NCBI GenBank assembly: GCA_026545225.1
Contig: CM048847.1
Span: 2,418,001-2,482,000 of the forward strand
DNA length: 64,000 bases
Source: Cornus controversa
Taxonomy: Eukaryota > Streptophyta > Magnoliopsida > Cornales > Cornaceae
Reading direction: 5' to 3'
Part shown: positions 1-11,900 of the stretch, one piece after another
How positions within the stretch are numbered: position 1 is the first letter of the stretch
Layout of the letters: the number at the start of each line of letters is the position of its first letter
The notes under the pieces: model-generated
What the model saw: the letters and a program-made list of their open reading frames with translations, nothing else
What the model was told of the DNA's origin: nothing
Databases searched by the model: none
Translations under genes and position numbers: made by a program

Positions 1-903
1 ACATATATGGCCAATATAACACATTTCCACATATATGCACAAAAGCTAGCATATAAGCATACATGCTCTCATCCTCCCACATTCTCATGCATTTGTCACT
101 CACATCATGCATACTAGGAGATACACATCTATTGCATACAAGAGACTCAAGAGAAGAATAAAAATACCTTATCCCACCCCTCTTACATCTCTAAAACATG
201 CAATACACAACCTTAGCTCTCACCACTTCACCCGAAACCCTAGAATCGACAAGTAGATGAGAAAGAACACCCCTACCTCAAAGATGAAGGCCTTCCAAGC
301 ACTTCTCAAATTTCCAGCAATGTCAACTTTGCCAAACCGCGACTTTGATCGGTTCAAAGGGAAGCCCTAGCCGTCCCCTACGTATCTCCCTCCTTCAGCA
401 AGCCTTGAATCCAAGCCGAAGACCTCCAAAATCTAGAGAGAAGGAAGAGAGAATAAGTGGGAGCAATATAGAGAGAGAAGCAGCCATGAGATATGAAATA
501 TCTCTGCAGATTTTGACCATTTAAGGTCCCTAGGTCACGAAAAGACCAAAATACCCCTAGGCCACTTAACGCACCTTCCCGGACTCCTTTTTCGATTCCG
601 AAAACTCCTACGCTCTCGAAATCACTTCCTTAACTCTCTAAACATTTCATCTAAGCCATTCCCAAAAATAAATATTTTTGAGAATTTTCCGGATTTCCGG
701 ACCCACTTAAGTCGCATCCCGGGCCCCGGTTTGACCAAAAAGTCAAACTTCTCCGATTCTCCCGAAAACTTCCCAAAACCTTAAAAACACTTCCCAAACA
801 TGTTTCCTACACTCAAAACATGTTAAACACCACTCAAAATGCATTTATGGAAATTATAATGCGAAAAATGCAAAACCGGCCAAAATTGGTCACGGTCTCT
901 ACA
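1..903 (-). mobile_element. LTR retrotransposon, 5' part of an LTR (partial, runs off left edge)
   Basis: Non-satellite DNA ends abruptly at 903 in ...GGTCTCTACA, and satellite begins in mid-monomer at 904. Read on the minus strand this is an LTR start, TGTAGAGACCGTGACC. The minus strand then shows features I associate with plant Ty3/gypsy LTRs: a 7-bp inverted repeat GTTTGAC/GTCAAAC (729-735 and 742-748), a CT-rich stretch (about 423-480 on this strand reversed) and a downstream AT-rich part. No gag or pol coding sequence is visible; an element interior, if present, lies left of the window. The insertion point is inside monomer 1 of a satellite unit. The only visible side of a possible target duplication is GAATT (904-908). 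The family assignment (chromovirus-like gypsy) is inference from LTR style, not from protein domains. It differs in sequence from the LTR at 54292-58177. Confidence 0.7.
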
Positions 904-3900
904 GAATTACTCTTTTCGATTCAAGACGTCCTGATGGTTGAATTTGGCATAAAGCAACGTATAATTCTAGGTATGGCACGATTTCATGTGGATTGGGACT
1001 TTTCGAATCATGACAAGTCAAACGAAACACGTTCGAAACCGTTCTTCTCATTCTCTATTCTTCTGGATATCCAGATGGTCAATTCTAGCACAAAGCGCCA
1101 TACGATTGTCGTCATGCTTGATTATTGCAAGCAATTGTTCTTTCGACTCAGAACAACTCAACCAAACACGAATGAAGATCGGATTGACATGCTCGTCGTT
1201 TCTTTGGGATGCTTTGATGGTTTCATTTAGAAAAAAGCAGCGTACGATTAGTATTATGGCACGACTTCTCTTGGAATGCGATTTTTGAATCAAAACAACT
1301 CAAATGAAACAAGTTTAAAATGGTCGGTAGCTTGCTAATTGTTTCCTTTAGATGTCCAAACGGTCGAATTTGGAACAAAGCACCATACGGTTGTGATGAA
1401 GATCGGATTGACATGTTCGTCACTTCTTTTGGATGCTTTGATGGTCTGATTTAGAAAAAAGAAACTTACGATTCTGATTATGGCATGACTTCTAAAGGAA
1501 TGGGTTTTTGAATCAGAACAACTCAAACTAAACTTGTTTAAAATCATCGATAGCTTGGGAATTGTTTCTTTTACTTCTCCAGATGGTTGAAGTTGGCATA
1601 GAGCACCATACGGTTGTGATCATTCATGGGTGCAGCATGGAATTACTCTTTTCGATTCAGGACATCCTGACGGTTGAATTTGGCATAAAGCAACGTATAA
1701 TTCTAGGTATGGCACGATTTTACGTGGATTGGGACTTTTCAAATCAGGACAAGTCAAATGAAACAAGTTCGAAACCGTTCTTGTCATTCTCTATTCTTCT
1801 GGACATCCTGATGGTCAATTCTAGCACAAAGCGCCATACGGTTGTCGTCATGCCTGATTATTGCAAGCAATTGTTCTTTCGACTCAGAACAACTCAAACA
1901 AACACGGATGAAGATCGGATTGACATGCTCGTCGTTTCTTTTGGACGTTTGATGGTTTCATTTAGAAAAAAGCAGCGTACGATTAGTATTATGGCACGAC
2001 TTCTCTTGGAATACAGTTTTTGAATCGAAACAACTCAAATGAAACAAGTTTAAATTGGTTGGTAGCTTGCTAATTGTTTCCTTTAGATGTCCAAACGGTC
2101 GAACTTGGAACAAAGCACCATACGGTTGTGATGAAGATCGGATTGACATGTTCGTCACTTCTTTTGGATGCTTTGATGGTCTAATTTGGAAAAAAGAAAC
2201 TTACGATTCTGATTATGGCACGACTTCTCAAGGAATGGGTTTTTGAATCAGAACAACTCAAACTAAACTTGTTTAAAATCCTCGATAGCTTGGGAATTGT
2301 TTCTTTTACTTTTCCAGATGGTTGAAGTTGGCATAGAGCACCATACGGTTGTGATCATTCATGAGTGCAGCAAGGAATTACTATTTTTGATTCAGGATGT
2401 CCTGATGGTTGAATTTGGCATAAAGCAATGTATAATTCTAAGTATGGCACGATTTCACGTGGATTGGACTTTTCGAATCAGGACAAGTCAAACGAAACAA
2501 GTTCGAAACCGTTGTTCTCATTCTCTATTTTTCTGAACGTCCAGATGGTCAATTCTAGCACAAAGCGCCATACGGTTGTCGTCATGCCTGATTATTGCAA
2601 GCAATTATTCTTTTCGACTCAGAACAACTCAAACAAACATGGATGAAGATCGGATCAACATGCTCGTCATTTCTTTGGGACGCTTTGATGGTTTCATTTA
2701 GGAAAAAGCAGCGTACGATTAGTATTATGGCACGACTTCTCTTGGAATACGGTTATCGAATCAAAACAACTCAAATGAAACAAGTTTAAATTGGTTGGTA
2801 GCTTGCTAATTATTTCCTTTAGATGTCCAAACGGTCGAACTTGGAACAAAGCACCATACGGTTGTGATGAAGATCGGATTGACATGTTCGTCACTTCTTT
2901 TGGATGCTTTGATGGTCTAATTTGGAAAAAAGAAACTTACGATTCTGATTATGGCATGACTTCTCAAGGAATGGGTTTTTGAATCAGAATAACTCAAACT
3001 AAACTTGTTTCAAATCCTCGATAGCTTGGGAATTGTTTCTTTTACTTGTCCAGATGGTTGAAGTTGGCATAGAGCACCATACGGTTGTGATCATTCATGG
3101 GTGCAGCATGGAATTACTCTTTTCGATTCAGGACATCCTGACGGTTGAATTTGGCATAAAGCAACGTATAATTCTAGGTATGGCACGATTTCACGTGGAT
3201 TGGACTTTTCGAATCATGACAAGTCAAACGAAACCAGTTTGAAACCGTTCTTGTCATTCTCTATTCTTCTGGACATCCAGATGGTCAATTCTAACACAAA
3301 GCGCCATACGGTTGTCGTCGTGCCTGATTATTGCAAGCAATTGTTCTTTCCGACTCAGAACAACTCAAACAAACATGGATGAAGATCGGATTGAAATGCT
3401 CGTCGTTTCTTTGGGACGCTTTGATGGTTTCATTTAGAAAAAAGCAGCGTACGATTAGTATTATGGCACGACTTCTCTTGGAATGCGGTTTTCGAATCAA
3501 AACAACTCAAATGAAACAAGTTTAAATTGGTTGGTAGCTTGCTAATTGTTTCCTTTAGATGTCCAAACGGTCGAACTTGGAACAAAGCACCATACGGTTG
3601 TGATGAAGATCGGATTGACATGTTCGTCACTTCTTTTGGATGCTTTGATGGTCTAATTTGGAAAAAAGAAACTTACGATTCTGATTATGGCACGACTTCT
3701 CAAGGAATGGGTTTTTGAATCAGAACAACTCAAACTAAACTTGTTTAAAATCCTCGATAGCTTGGGAATTGTTTCTTTTACTTTTCCAGATGGTTGAAAT
3801 TGGCATAGAGCACCATACGGTTGTGATCATTCATGAGTGCAGCAAGTAATTACTATTTTTGATTCTGGACGTCCTGATGGGTGAATTTGGCATAAAGCAA

Positions 3901-6900
3901 TGTATAATTCTAAGTATGGCATGATTTCACGTGGATTGGACTTTTTGAATCATGACAAGTCAAACGAAACAAGTTCGAAACCGTTCTTGTCATTCTCTAT
4001 TCTTCTGGACATCCAGATGGTCAATTCTAGCACAAAGCGCCATACGGTTGTCGTCATGCCTGATTATTGCAAGCAATTGTTCTTTCGACTCAGAACAACT
4101 CAAACAAACACGGATGAAGATCGGATTGACATGCTCGTCGTTTCTTTGGGACGCTTTGATGGTTTCATTTAGAAAAAAGCAGCGTACGATTAGTGTTATG
4201 GCACGACTTCTCTTGGAATGCGATTTTTGAATCAAAACAACTCAAATGAAACAAGTTTAAAATGGTCGGTAGCTCGCTAATTGTTTCCTTTAGATGTCCA
4301 AACGGTCGAATTTGGAACAAAGCACCATACGGTTGTGATGAAGATCGGATTGACATGTTCGTCACTTCTTTTGGATGCTTTGATGGTCTGATTTAGAAAA
4401 AAGAAACTTACGATTCTGATTATGGCATGACTTCTCAAGGAATGGGTTTTTGAATCAGAACAACTCAAACTAAACTTGTTTAAAATCATCGATAGCTTGG
4501 GAATTGTTTCTTTTACTTGTCCAGATGGTTGAAGTTGGCATAAAGCACCATAAGGTTGTGATCATTCATGGGTGTAGCATGGAATTACTCTTTTCGATTC
4601 AGGACTTCCTGACGGTTGAATTTGGCATAAAGCAACGTATAATTCTAGGTATGGCACGATTTTACGTGGATTGGGACTTTTCGAATCAGGACAAGTCAAA
4701 TGAAACAAGTTCGAAACCGTTCTTGTCATTCTCTATTCTTCTGGACATCCTGATGGTCAATTCTAGCACAAAGCGCCATACGGTTGTCGTCATGCCTGAT
4801 TATTGCAAGCAATTGTTCTTTCGACTCAGAACAACTCAAACAAACACGGATGAAGATCGGATTGACATGCTCGTCGTTTCTTTGGAATGCTTTGATGGTT
4901 TCATTTAGAAAAAAGCAGCGTACGATTAGTATTATGGCACGACTTCTCTTGGAATGCGGTTTTCAAATCAAAACAACTCAAATGATACAAGTTTAAAATG
5001 GTTGGTAGCTTGCTAATTGTTTCCTTTAGATGTCCAAACGGTCAAACTTGGAACAAATCACCATACGGTTGTGATGAAGATCGGATTGACATGTTGGTCA
5101 CTTCTTTTGGATGCTTTGATGGTCTAATTTGGAAAAAAGAAACTTACGATTCTGATTATGGCACGACTTCTCAAGGAATGGGTTTTTGAATCAGAACAAC
5201 TCAAACTAAACCTGTTTAAAATCCTCGATAGCTTGGGAATTGTTTCTTTTACTTTTTCAGATGGTTGAAGTTGGCATAGAGCACCATACGGTTGTGATCA
5301 TTCATGAGTGCAGCAAGGAATTACTATTTTTGATTCAGGACGTCCTGATGGTTGAATTTGGCATAAAGCAATGTATAATTCTAAGTATGGCACGATTTCA
5401 CGTGGATTGGGACTTTTCGAATCAGGACAAGTCAAACGAAACAAGTTCGAAACCGTTCTTGTCATTCTCTATTCTTCTGGATATCCAGATGGTCAATTCT
5501 AGCACAAAGCGCCATACGATTGTCGTCATGCCTGATTATTGCAAGCAATTGTTCTTTCGACTCAGAACAACTCAAACAAACACGGATGAAGATCGGATTG
5601 ACATGCTCGTCGTTTCTTTGTGATGCTTTGATGGTTTCATTTAGAAAAAAGCAGCGTACGATCAGTATTATGGCACGACTTCTCTTGGAATGCGGTTTTC
5701 AAATCAAAACAACTCAAATGAAACAAGTTTAAATTGGTTGGTAGCTTGCTAATTGTTTCCTTTAGATGTCCAAACGGTCGAACTTGGAACAAAGCACCAT
5801 ACGGTTGTGATGAAGATCGGATTGACATGTTCGTCACTTCTTTTGGATGCTTTGATGCTCTAATTTGGAAAAAAGAAACTTACGATTCTGATTGTGGCAC
5901 GACTTCTCAAGGAATGGGTTTTTGAATCAGAACAACTCAAACTAAACTTGTTTAAAATCCTCGATAGCTTGGGAATTGTTTCTTTTACTTGTCCACATGG
6001 TTGAAGTTGGCATAGAGCACCATACGGTTGTGATCATTCATGGGTGCCGCATAGAATTACTCTTTTCGATTCAGGACATCCTGACGGTTGAATTTGGCAT
6101 AAAGCAACGTATAATTCTAGGTATGGCACGATTTCACGTGGATTGGACTTTTCGAATCATGACAAGTCAAACGAAACAAGTTTGAAACCGTTCTTGTCAT
6201 TCTCTATTCTTCTGGACATCCAGATGGTCAATTCTAGCACAAAGCGCCATACGGTTGTCGTCATGCCTGATTATTGCGAGCAATTGTTCTTTCCGACTCA
6301 GAACAAGTCAAACAAACATGGATGAAGATCGGATTGACATGCTCGTCGTTTCTTTGGGACGCTTTGATGGTTTCATTTAGAAAAAAGTAGCGTACGATTA
6401 GTATTATGGCACGACTTCTCTTGGAATGCGGTTTCCGAATCAAAACAACTCAAATGAAACAAGTTTAAATTGGTTGGTAGCTTGCTAATTGTTTCCTTTA
6501 GATGTCCAAACGGTCGAACTTGGAACAAAGCACCATATGGTTGTGATGAAGATCAGATTGACATGTTCGTCACTTCTTTTGGATGCTTTGATGGTCTAAT
6601 TTGGAAAAAAGAAACTTACGATTCTGATTATGGCACGACTTCTCAAGGAATGGGTTTTTGAATCAGAACAACTCAAACTAAACTTGTTTAAAATCATCGA
6701 TAGCTTGGGAATTGTTTCTTTTACTTGTCCAGCTGGTTGAAGTTGGCATAGAGCACCATTCGGTTGTGATCATGCGTGAGTGCAGCATGGAATTACTCTT
6801 TTCGATTCAAGACGTCCTGATGGTTGAATTTGGCATAAAGCAATGTATAATTCTAAGTATGGCATGATTTCACGTGGATTGGACTTTTTGAATCATGACA

Positions 6901-8203
6901 AGTCAAACGAAACAAGTTCGAAACCGTTCTTGTCATTCTCTATTCTTCTGGAAATCCAGATGGTCAATTCTAGCACAAAGCGCCATACGGTTGTCGTCAT
7001 GCCAGATTATTGCAAGCAATTGTTCTTTCGACTCAGAACAACTCAAACAAACATGGATGAAGATCGAATCGACATGCTCGTCGTTTCTTTGGGACGCTTT
7101 GATGGTTTCATTTAGAGAAAAGCAGCGTACGATTAGTATTATGGCACGACTTCTCTTGGAATGCGATTTTTGAATCAAAACAACTCAAATGAAACAAGTT
7201 TAAAATGGTCGGTAGCTTGCTAATTGTTTCCTTTAGATGTCCAAACGGTCGAATTTGGAACAAAGCACCATACGGTTGTGATGAAGATCGGATTGACATG
7301 TTCGTCACTTCTTTTGGATGCTTTGATGGTCTAATTTGGAAAAAAGAAACTTACGATTCTGATTGTGGCACGACTTCTCAAGGAATGGGTTTTTGAATCA
7401 GAACAACTCAAACTAAACTTGTTTAAAATCCTCGATAGCTTGGGAATTGTTTCTTTTACTTGTCCAAATGGTTGAAGTTGGCATAGAGCACCATACGGTT
7501 GTGATCATTCATGGGTGCCGCATGGAATTACTCTTTTCGATTCAGGACATCCTGACGGTTGAATTTGGCATAAAGCAACGTATAATTCTAGGTATGGCAC
7601 GATTTCACGTGGATTGGACTTTTCGAATCATGACAAGTCAAACGAAACAAGTTTGAAACCGTTCTTGTCATTCTCTATTCTTCTGGACATCCAGATGGTC
7701 AATTCTAGCACAAAGCGCCATACGGTTGTCGTCATGCCTGATTATTGCAAGCAATTGTTCTTTCCGACTCAGAACAACTCAAACAAACATGGATGAAGAT
7801 CGGATTGACATGCTCGTCGTTTCTTTGGGACGCTTTGATGGTTTAATTTAGAAAAAAGCAGCGTATGATTAGTATTATGGCACGACTTCTCTTGGAATGC
7901 GGTTTTCGAATCAAAACAACTCAAATGAAACAAGTTTAAAATGGTCGGTAGCTTACTAATTGTTTCCTTTAGATGTCCAAACGGTCGAATTTGGAACAAA
8001 GCACCATACGGTTGTGATGAAGATCGGATTGACATGTTCGTCACTTCTTTTGGATGCTTTGATGGTCTACTTTAGAAAAAAGAAACTTACGATTCTGATT
8101 ATGGCACGACTTCTCAAGGAATGGGTTTTTGAATCAGAACAACTCAAACTAAACTTGTTTAAAATCCTCGATAGCTTGGGAATTGTTTCTTTTACTTTTC
8201 CAG

Positions 8204-8290
8204 ATGGTTGAAGTTGGCATAGAGCACCATACGGTTGTGATCATTCATGAGTGCAGCAAGGAATTACTATTTTTGATTCAGGACGTCCTG
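8204..8290 (+). repeat. Reference HOR copy, monomer 1 (class X, truncated, 87 bp)
   Basis: Starts ATGGTTGAAGTTGGCATAGA. It shares the CACCATACGGTTGT core with monomers 3 and 5, which defines class X. Its second part, with GCAGCAAGGAATTACT and GATTCAGGAC, aligns with GCAAGCAATTGTTCT and GACTCAGAAC of monomer 3. After GATTCAGGAC it jumps to a monomer end (GTCCTG), so about 55 bp present in the full-length class X monomer are missing. The junction creates the palindrome at 8279-8290. Unit types are most easily told apart here: CATTCATGAG/CAAGGAATT (A), CATGCATGAG/CATGGAATT (B and C), CATTCATGGG with GACATCCTGACGG (D). Confidence 0.9.
8279..8290. repeat. 12-bp perfect palindrome at the monomer 1 deletion junction
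   Basis: CAGGACGTCCTG is its own reverse complement and lies exactly where monomer 1 lost its internal segment. It is present in nearly all type A units. It is broken in types B and C (CAAGACGTCCTG) and D (CAGGACATCCTG). No function can be inferred from sequence alone. Confidence 0.85.
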
Positions 8291-8430
8291 ATGGTTGAAT
8301 TTGGCATAAAGCAATGTATAATTCTAAGTATGGCACGATTTCACGTGGATTGGACTTTTCGAATCATGACAAGTCAAACGAAACAAGTTCGAAACCGTTC
8401 TTGTCATTCTCTATTCTTCTGGACATCCAG
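8291..8430 (+). repeat. Reference HOR copy, monomer 2 (class Y, 140 bp)
   Basis: Starts ATGGTTGAATTTGGCATAAA. It belongs to class Y with monomers 4 and 6 through the shared stretch around ATTCTAAGTATGGCACGA and the later AAACGAAACAAGTT. It is the most diverged class Y member and keeps the GCATAAAG motif instead of the A6 tract of monomers 4 and 6. Linked variants here separate types. A has TTCACGTGGATTGGAC and usually TCATGAC. B and C have TTTACGTGGATTGGGAC and TCAGGAC, one base longer. Confidence 0.9.
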
Positions 8431-8572
8431 ATGGTCAATTCTAGCACAAAGCGCCATACGATTGTCGTCACGCTTGATTATTGCAAGCAATTGTTCTTTC
8501 GACTCAGAACAACTCAAACAAACACGGATGAAGATCGGATTGACATGCTCGTCGTTTCTTTGGGATGCTTTG
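8431..8572 (+). repeat. Reference HOR copy, monomer 3 (class X, full length, 142 bp)
   Basis: Starts ATGGTCAATTCTAGCACAAA. It is the only full-length class X monomer in the HOR and so the template against which the deletions in monomers 1 and 5 are seen. It contains CGCCATACGGTTGTCGTC, the box GACTCAGAACAACTCAAAC, then GATGAAGATCGGATTGACAT and a GGACGCTTTG-like end. Type C units carry one extra C here (CTTTCCGACTCAG). Confidence 0.9.
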
Positions 8573-8715
8573 ATGGTTTCATTTAGAAAAAAGCAGCGTA
8601 CGATTAGTATTATGGCACGACTTCTCTTGGAATGCGGTTTTCAAATCAAAACAACTCAAATGAAATAAGTTTAAAATGGTTGGTAGCTTGCTAATTGTTT
8701 CCTTTAGATGTCCAA
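8573..8715 (+). repeat. Reference HOR copy, monomer 4 (class Y, 143 bp)
   Basis: Starts ATGGTTTCATTTAGAAAAAA. The A6 tract and TACGATTAGTATTATGGCAC pair it with monomer 6. It also contains AATCAAAACAACTCAAATGA and the GTAGCTTGCTAATTGTTTCC end. The LTR at 54292 is inserted in this monomer of another unit, at the AAAATGGTCGGTAGC segment. Confidence 0.9.
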
Positions 8716-8796
8716 ACGGTCGAACTTGGAACAAAGCACCATACGGTTGTGATGAAGATCAGATTGACATGTTCGTCACTTCTTTTGGATGCTTTT
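8716..8796 (+). repeat. Reference HOR copy, monomer 5 (class X, truncated, 81 bp)
   Basis: Starts ACGGTCGAACTTGGAACAAA. Its first half matches the class X core CACCATACGGTTGT. It then passes directly into GATGAAGATCGGATTGACAT, which in monomer 3 lies about 61 bp further on. It is therefore a class X monomer with a 61-bp internal deletion, at a different place from that of monomer 1. Both flanks of the deletion in monomer 3 contain ACGG, a possible short-homology junction. This segment is the most conserved part of the HOR across the array. Confidence 0.9.
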
Positions 8797-8938
8797 ATGG
8801 TCTAATTTGGAAAAAAGAAACTTACGATTCTGATTATGGCACGAATTCTCAAGGAATGGGTTTTTGAATCAGAACAACTCAAACTAAACTTGTTTAAAAT
8901 CATCGATAGCTTGGGAATTGTTTCTTTTACTTGTCCAG
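8797..8938 (+). repeat. Reference HOR copy, monomer 6 (class Y, 142 bp)
   Basis: Starts ATGGTCTAATTTGGAAAAAA in the usual form. The A6 tract, TTACGATTCTGATTATGGCA, and CACGACTTCTCAAGGAATGG make it the closest relative of monomer 4. The end GATAGCTTGGGAATTGTTTC corresponds to the end of monomer 4. Variants TAATTTGG versus TGATTTAG near its start mark groups of units. Confidence 0.9.
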
Positions 8939-11900
8939 GTGGTTGAAGTTGGCATAGAGCACCATTCGGTTGTGATCATGCGTGAGTGCAGCATGGAATT
9001 ACTCTTTTCGATTCAAGACGTCCTGATGGTTGAATTTGGTATAAAGCAACGTATAATTCTAGGTATGGCACGATTTCATGTGGATTGGGACTTTTCGAAT
9101 CAGGACAAGTCAAACGAAACAAGTTTGAAGCCGTTGTTGTAATTCTCTATTCTTCTGGAAATCCAGATGGTCAATTCTAGCACAAAGCGCCATACGGTTG
9201 TCGTCATGCCAGATTATTGCAAGCAATTGTTCTTTCGACTCAGAACAACTCAAACAAACATGGATGAAGATCGAATCGACATGCTCGTCGTTTCTTTGGG
9301 ACGCTTTGATGGTTTCATTTAGAAAAAAGCAGCGTACGATTAGTATTATGGCACGACTTCTCTTGGAATGCGATTTTTGAATCAAAACAACTCAAATGAA
9401 ACAAGTTTAAAATGGTCGGTAGCTTGCTAATTGTTTCCTTTAGATGTTCAAACGGTCGAATTTGGAACAAAGCACCATACGGTTGTGATGAAGATCGGAT
9501 TGACATGTTGGTCACTTCTTTTGGATGCTTTGATGGTCTAATTTGGAAAAAAGAAACTTACGATTCTGATTAAGGCACGACTTCTCAAGGAACGGGTTTT
9601 TGAATCAGAACAACTCAAACTAAACTTGTTTAAAATCATCGATAGCTTGGGAATTGTTTCTTTTACTTCTCCAGATGGTTGAAGTTGGCATAGAGCACCA
9701 TACGGTTGTGATCATTCATGGGTGCAGCGTGGAATTACTCTTTTCGATTCAGGACATCCTGACGGTTGAATTTGGCATAAAGCAATGTATAATTCTAGGT
9801 ATGGCACGATCTTTCGTGGATTGGGACTTTTCGAATCAGGACAAGTCAAACGAAACAAGTTCAAAACCGTTCTTGTCATTCTCTATTCTTCTGGACATCC
9901 TGATGGTCAATTCTAGCACAAAGCGCCATACGATTGTCGTCATGCTTGATTATTGCAAGCAATTGTTCTTTCGACTCAGAACAACTCAAACAAACACGGA
10001 TGAAGATCGGATTGACATGCTCGTCGTTTCTTTGGGACGCTTTGATGGTTTCATTTAGAAAAAAGCAGCGTACGATTAGTATTATGGCACGACTTCTCTT
10101 GGAATGCGGTTTTCAAATCAAAACAACTCAAATGAAACAAGTTTCAAATGGTTAGTAGCTTGCTAATTGTTTCCTTTAGATGTCCAAACGGTCGAACTTG
10201 GAACAAAGCACCATACGGTTGTGATGAAGATCGGATTGACATGTTCGTCACTTCTTTTGGATGCTTTGATGGTCTAATTTGGAAAAAAGAAACTTACGAT
10301 TCTGATTATGGCACGACTTCTCAAGGAATGGGTTTTTGAATCAGAACAACTCAAACTAAACTTGTTTAAAATCCTCGATAGCTTGGGAATTATTTCTTTT
10401 ACTTTTCCAGATGGTTGAAGTTGGCATAGAGCACCATACGGTTGTGATCATTCATGAGTGTAGCAAGGAATTACTATTTTTGATTCAGGATGTCCTGATG
10501 GTTGAATTTGGCATAAAGCAATGTATAATTCTAAGTATGGCACGTTTTCACGTGGATTGGACTTTTCGAATCAGGACAAGTCAAATGAAACAAGTTCAAA
10601 ACCGTTGTTGTCATTCTATATTTTTCTGAACATCCAGATGGTCAATTCTAGCACAAAGCGCCATACGGTTGTCGTCATGCATGATTATTGCAAGCAATTG
10701 TTCTTTTCGACTTAGAACAACTCAAACAAAGATGGATGAAGATCGGATCGACATGCTCGTCGTTTCTTTGGGACGCTTTGATGGTTTCATATAGAAAAAA
10801 GCAGCGTACGATTATGATTATGGCACGACTTCTCTTGGAATGCGGTTTTCGAATCAAAACAACTCAAATGAAACAAGTTTAAAATGGTTGGTAGCTTGCT
10901 AATTGTTTCCTTTAGATGTCCAAACGGTCGAACTTGGAACAAAGCACCATACGGTTGTGATGAAGATCGGATTGACATGTTCGTCACTTCTTTTGGATGC
11001 TTTGATGGTCTAATTTGGAAAAAGAAACTTACGATTCTGATTGTGGCACGACTTCTCAAGGAATGGGTTTTTGAATCAGAACAACTCAAACTAAACTTGT
11101 TTAAAATCATAGATAGCTTGGGAATTGTTTCTTTCACTTGTCCAGATGGTTGAAGTTGGCATAGAGCACCATACGGTTGTGATCATTCATGGGTGCAGCA
11201 TGGAATTACTCTTTTCGAATCAGGACATCTTGACGGTTGAATTTGGCATAAAGCAACGTATAATTCTAGGTATGGCACGATTTCACGTGGATTGGGACTT
11301 TTCGAATCAGGACAAGTCAAACGAAACATGTTCGAAACCGTTCTTGTCATTCTCTATTCTTCTGGACAAGCAGATTTTCAATTCTAGCACAAAGCGCCAT
11401 ACGATTGTCGTCATGCCTGATTATTGCAAGCAATTGTTCTTTCGACTCCGAACAACTCAAACAAACACGGATGAAGATCGGATTGACATGCTCGTCGTTT
11501 CTTTGGGACGCTTTGATGGTTTCATTTAGAAAAAAGCAGCGTACGATTAGTATTATGGCACGACTTCTCTTGGAATGCAGTTTCGAATCAAAACAACTCA
11601 AATAAAACAAGTTTAAATTGGTTGGTAGCTTGCTAATTGTTTCCTTTAGATGTCCAAACGGTCAAACTTGGAACAAAGCACCATACGGTTGTGATGAAGA
11701 TCGGATTGACATGTTCGTCACTTCTTTTGGATGCTTTGATGGTCTAATTTGGAAAAAAGAAACTTACGACTGATTATGGCACGACTTCTCAAGGAACGGG
11801 TTTTTGAATCAGAACAACTCAAACTAAACTTGTTTAAAATCCTCGATAGCTTGGGAATTGTTTCTTTTACTTTTCCAGATGGTTGAAGTTGGCATAGAGC

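Noticed and set aside
8269..8290. CENP-B box-like TTGATTCAGGACG / TTCGATTCAGGACA in monomer 1
   Set aside because: Lacks the CGGG end of the TTCG....A..CGGG core, and only some unit types even have TTCG.
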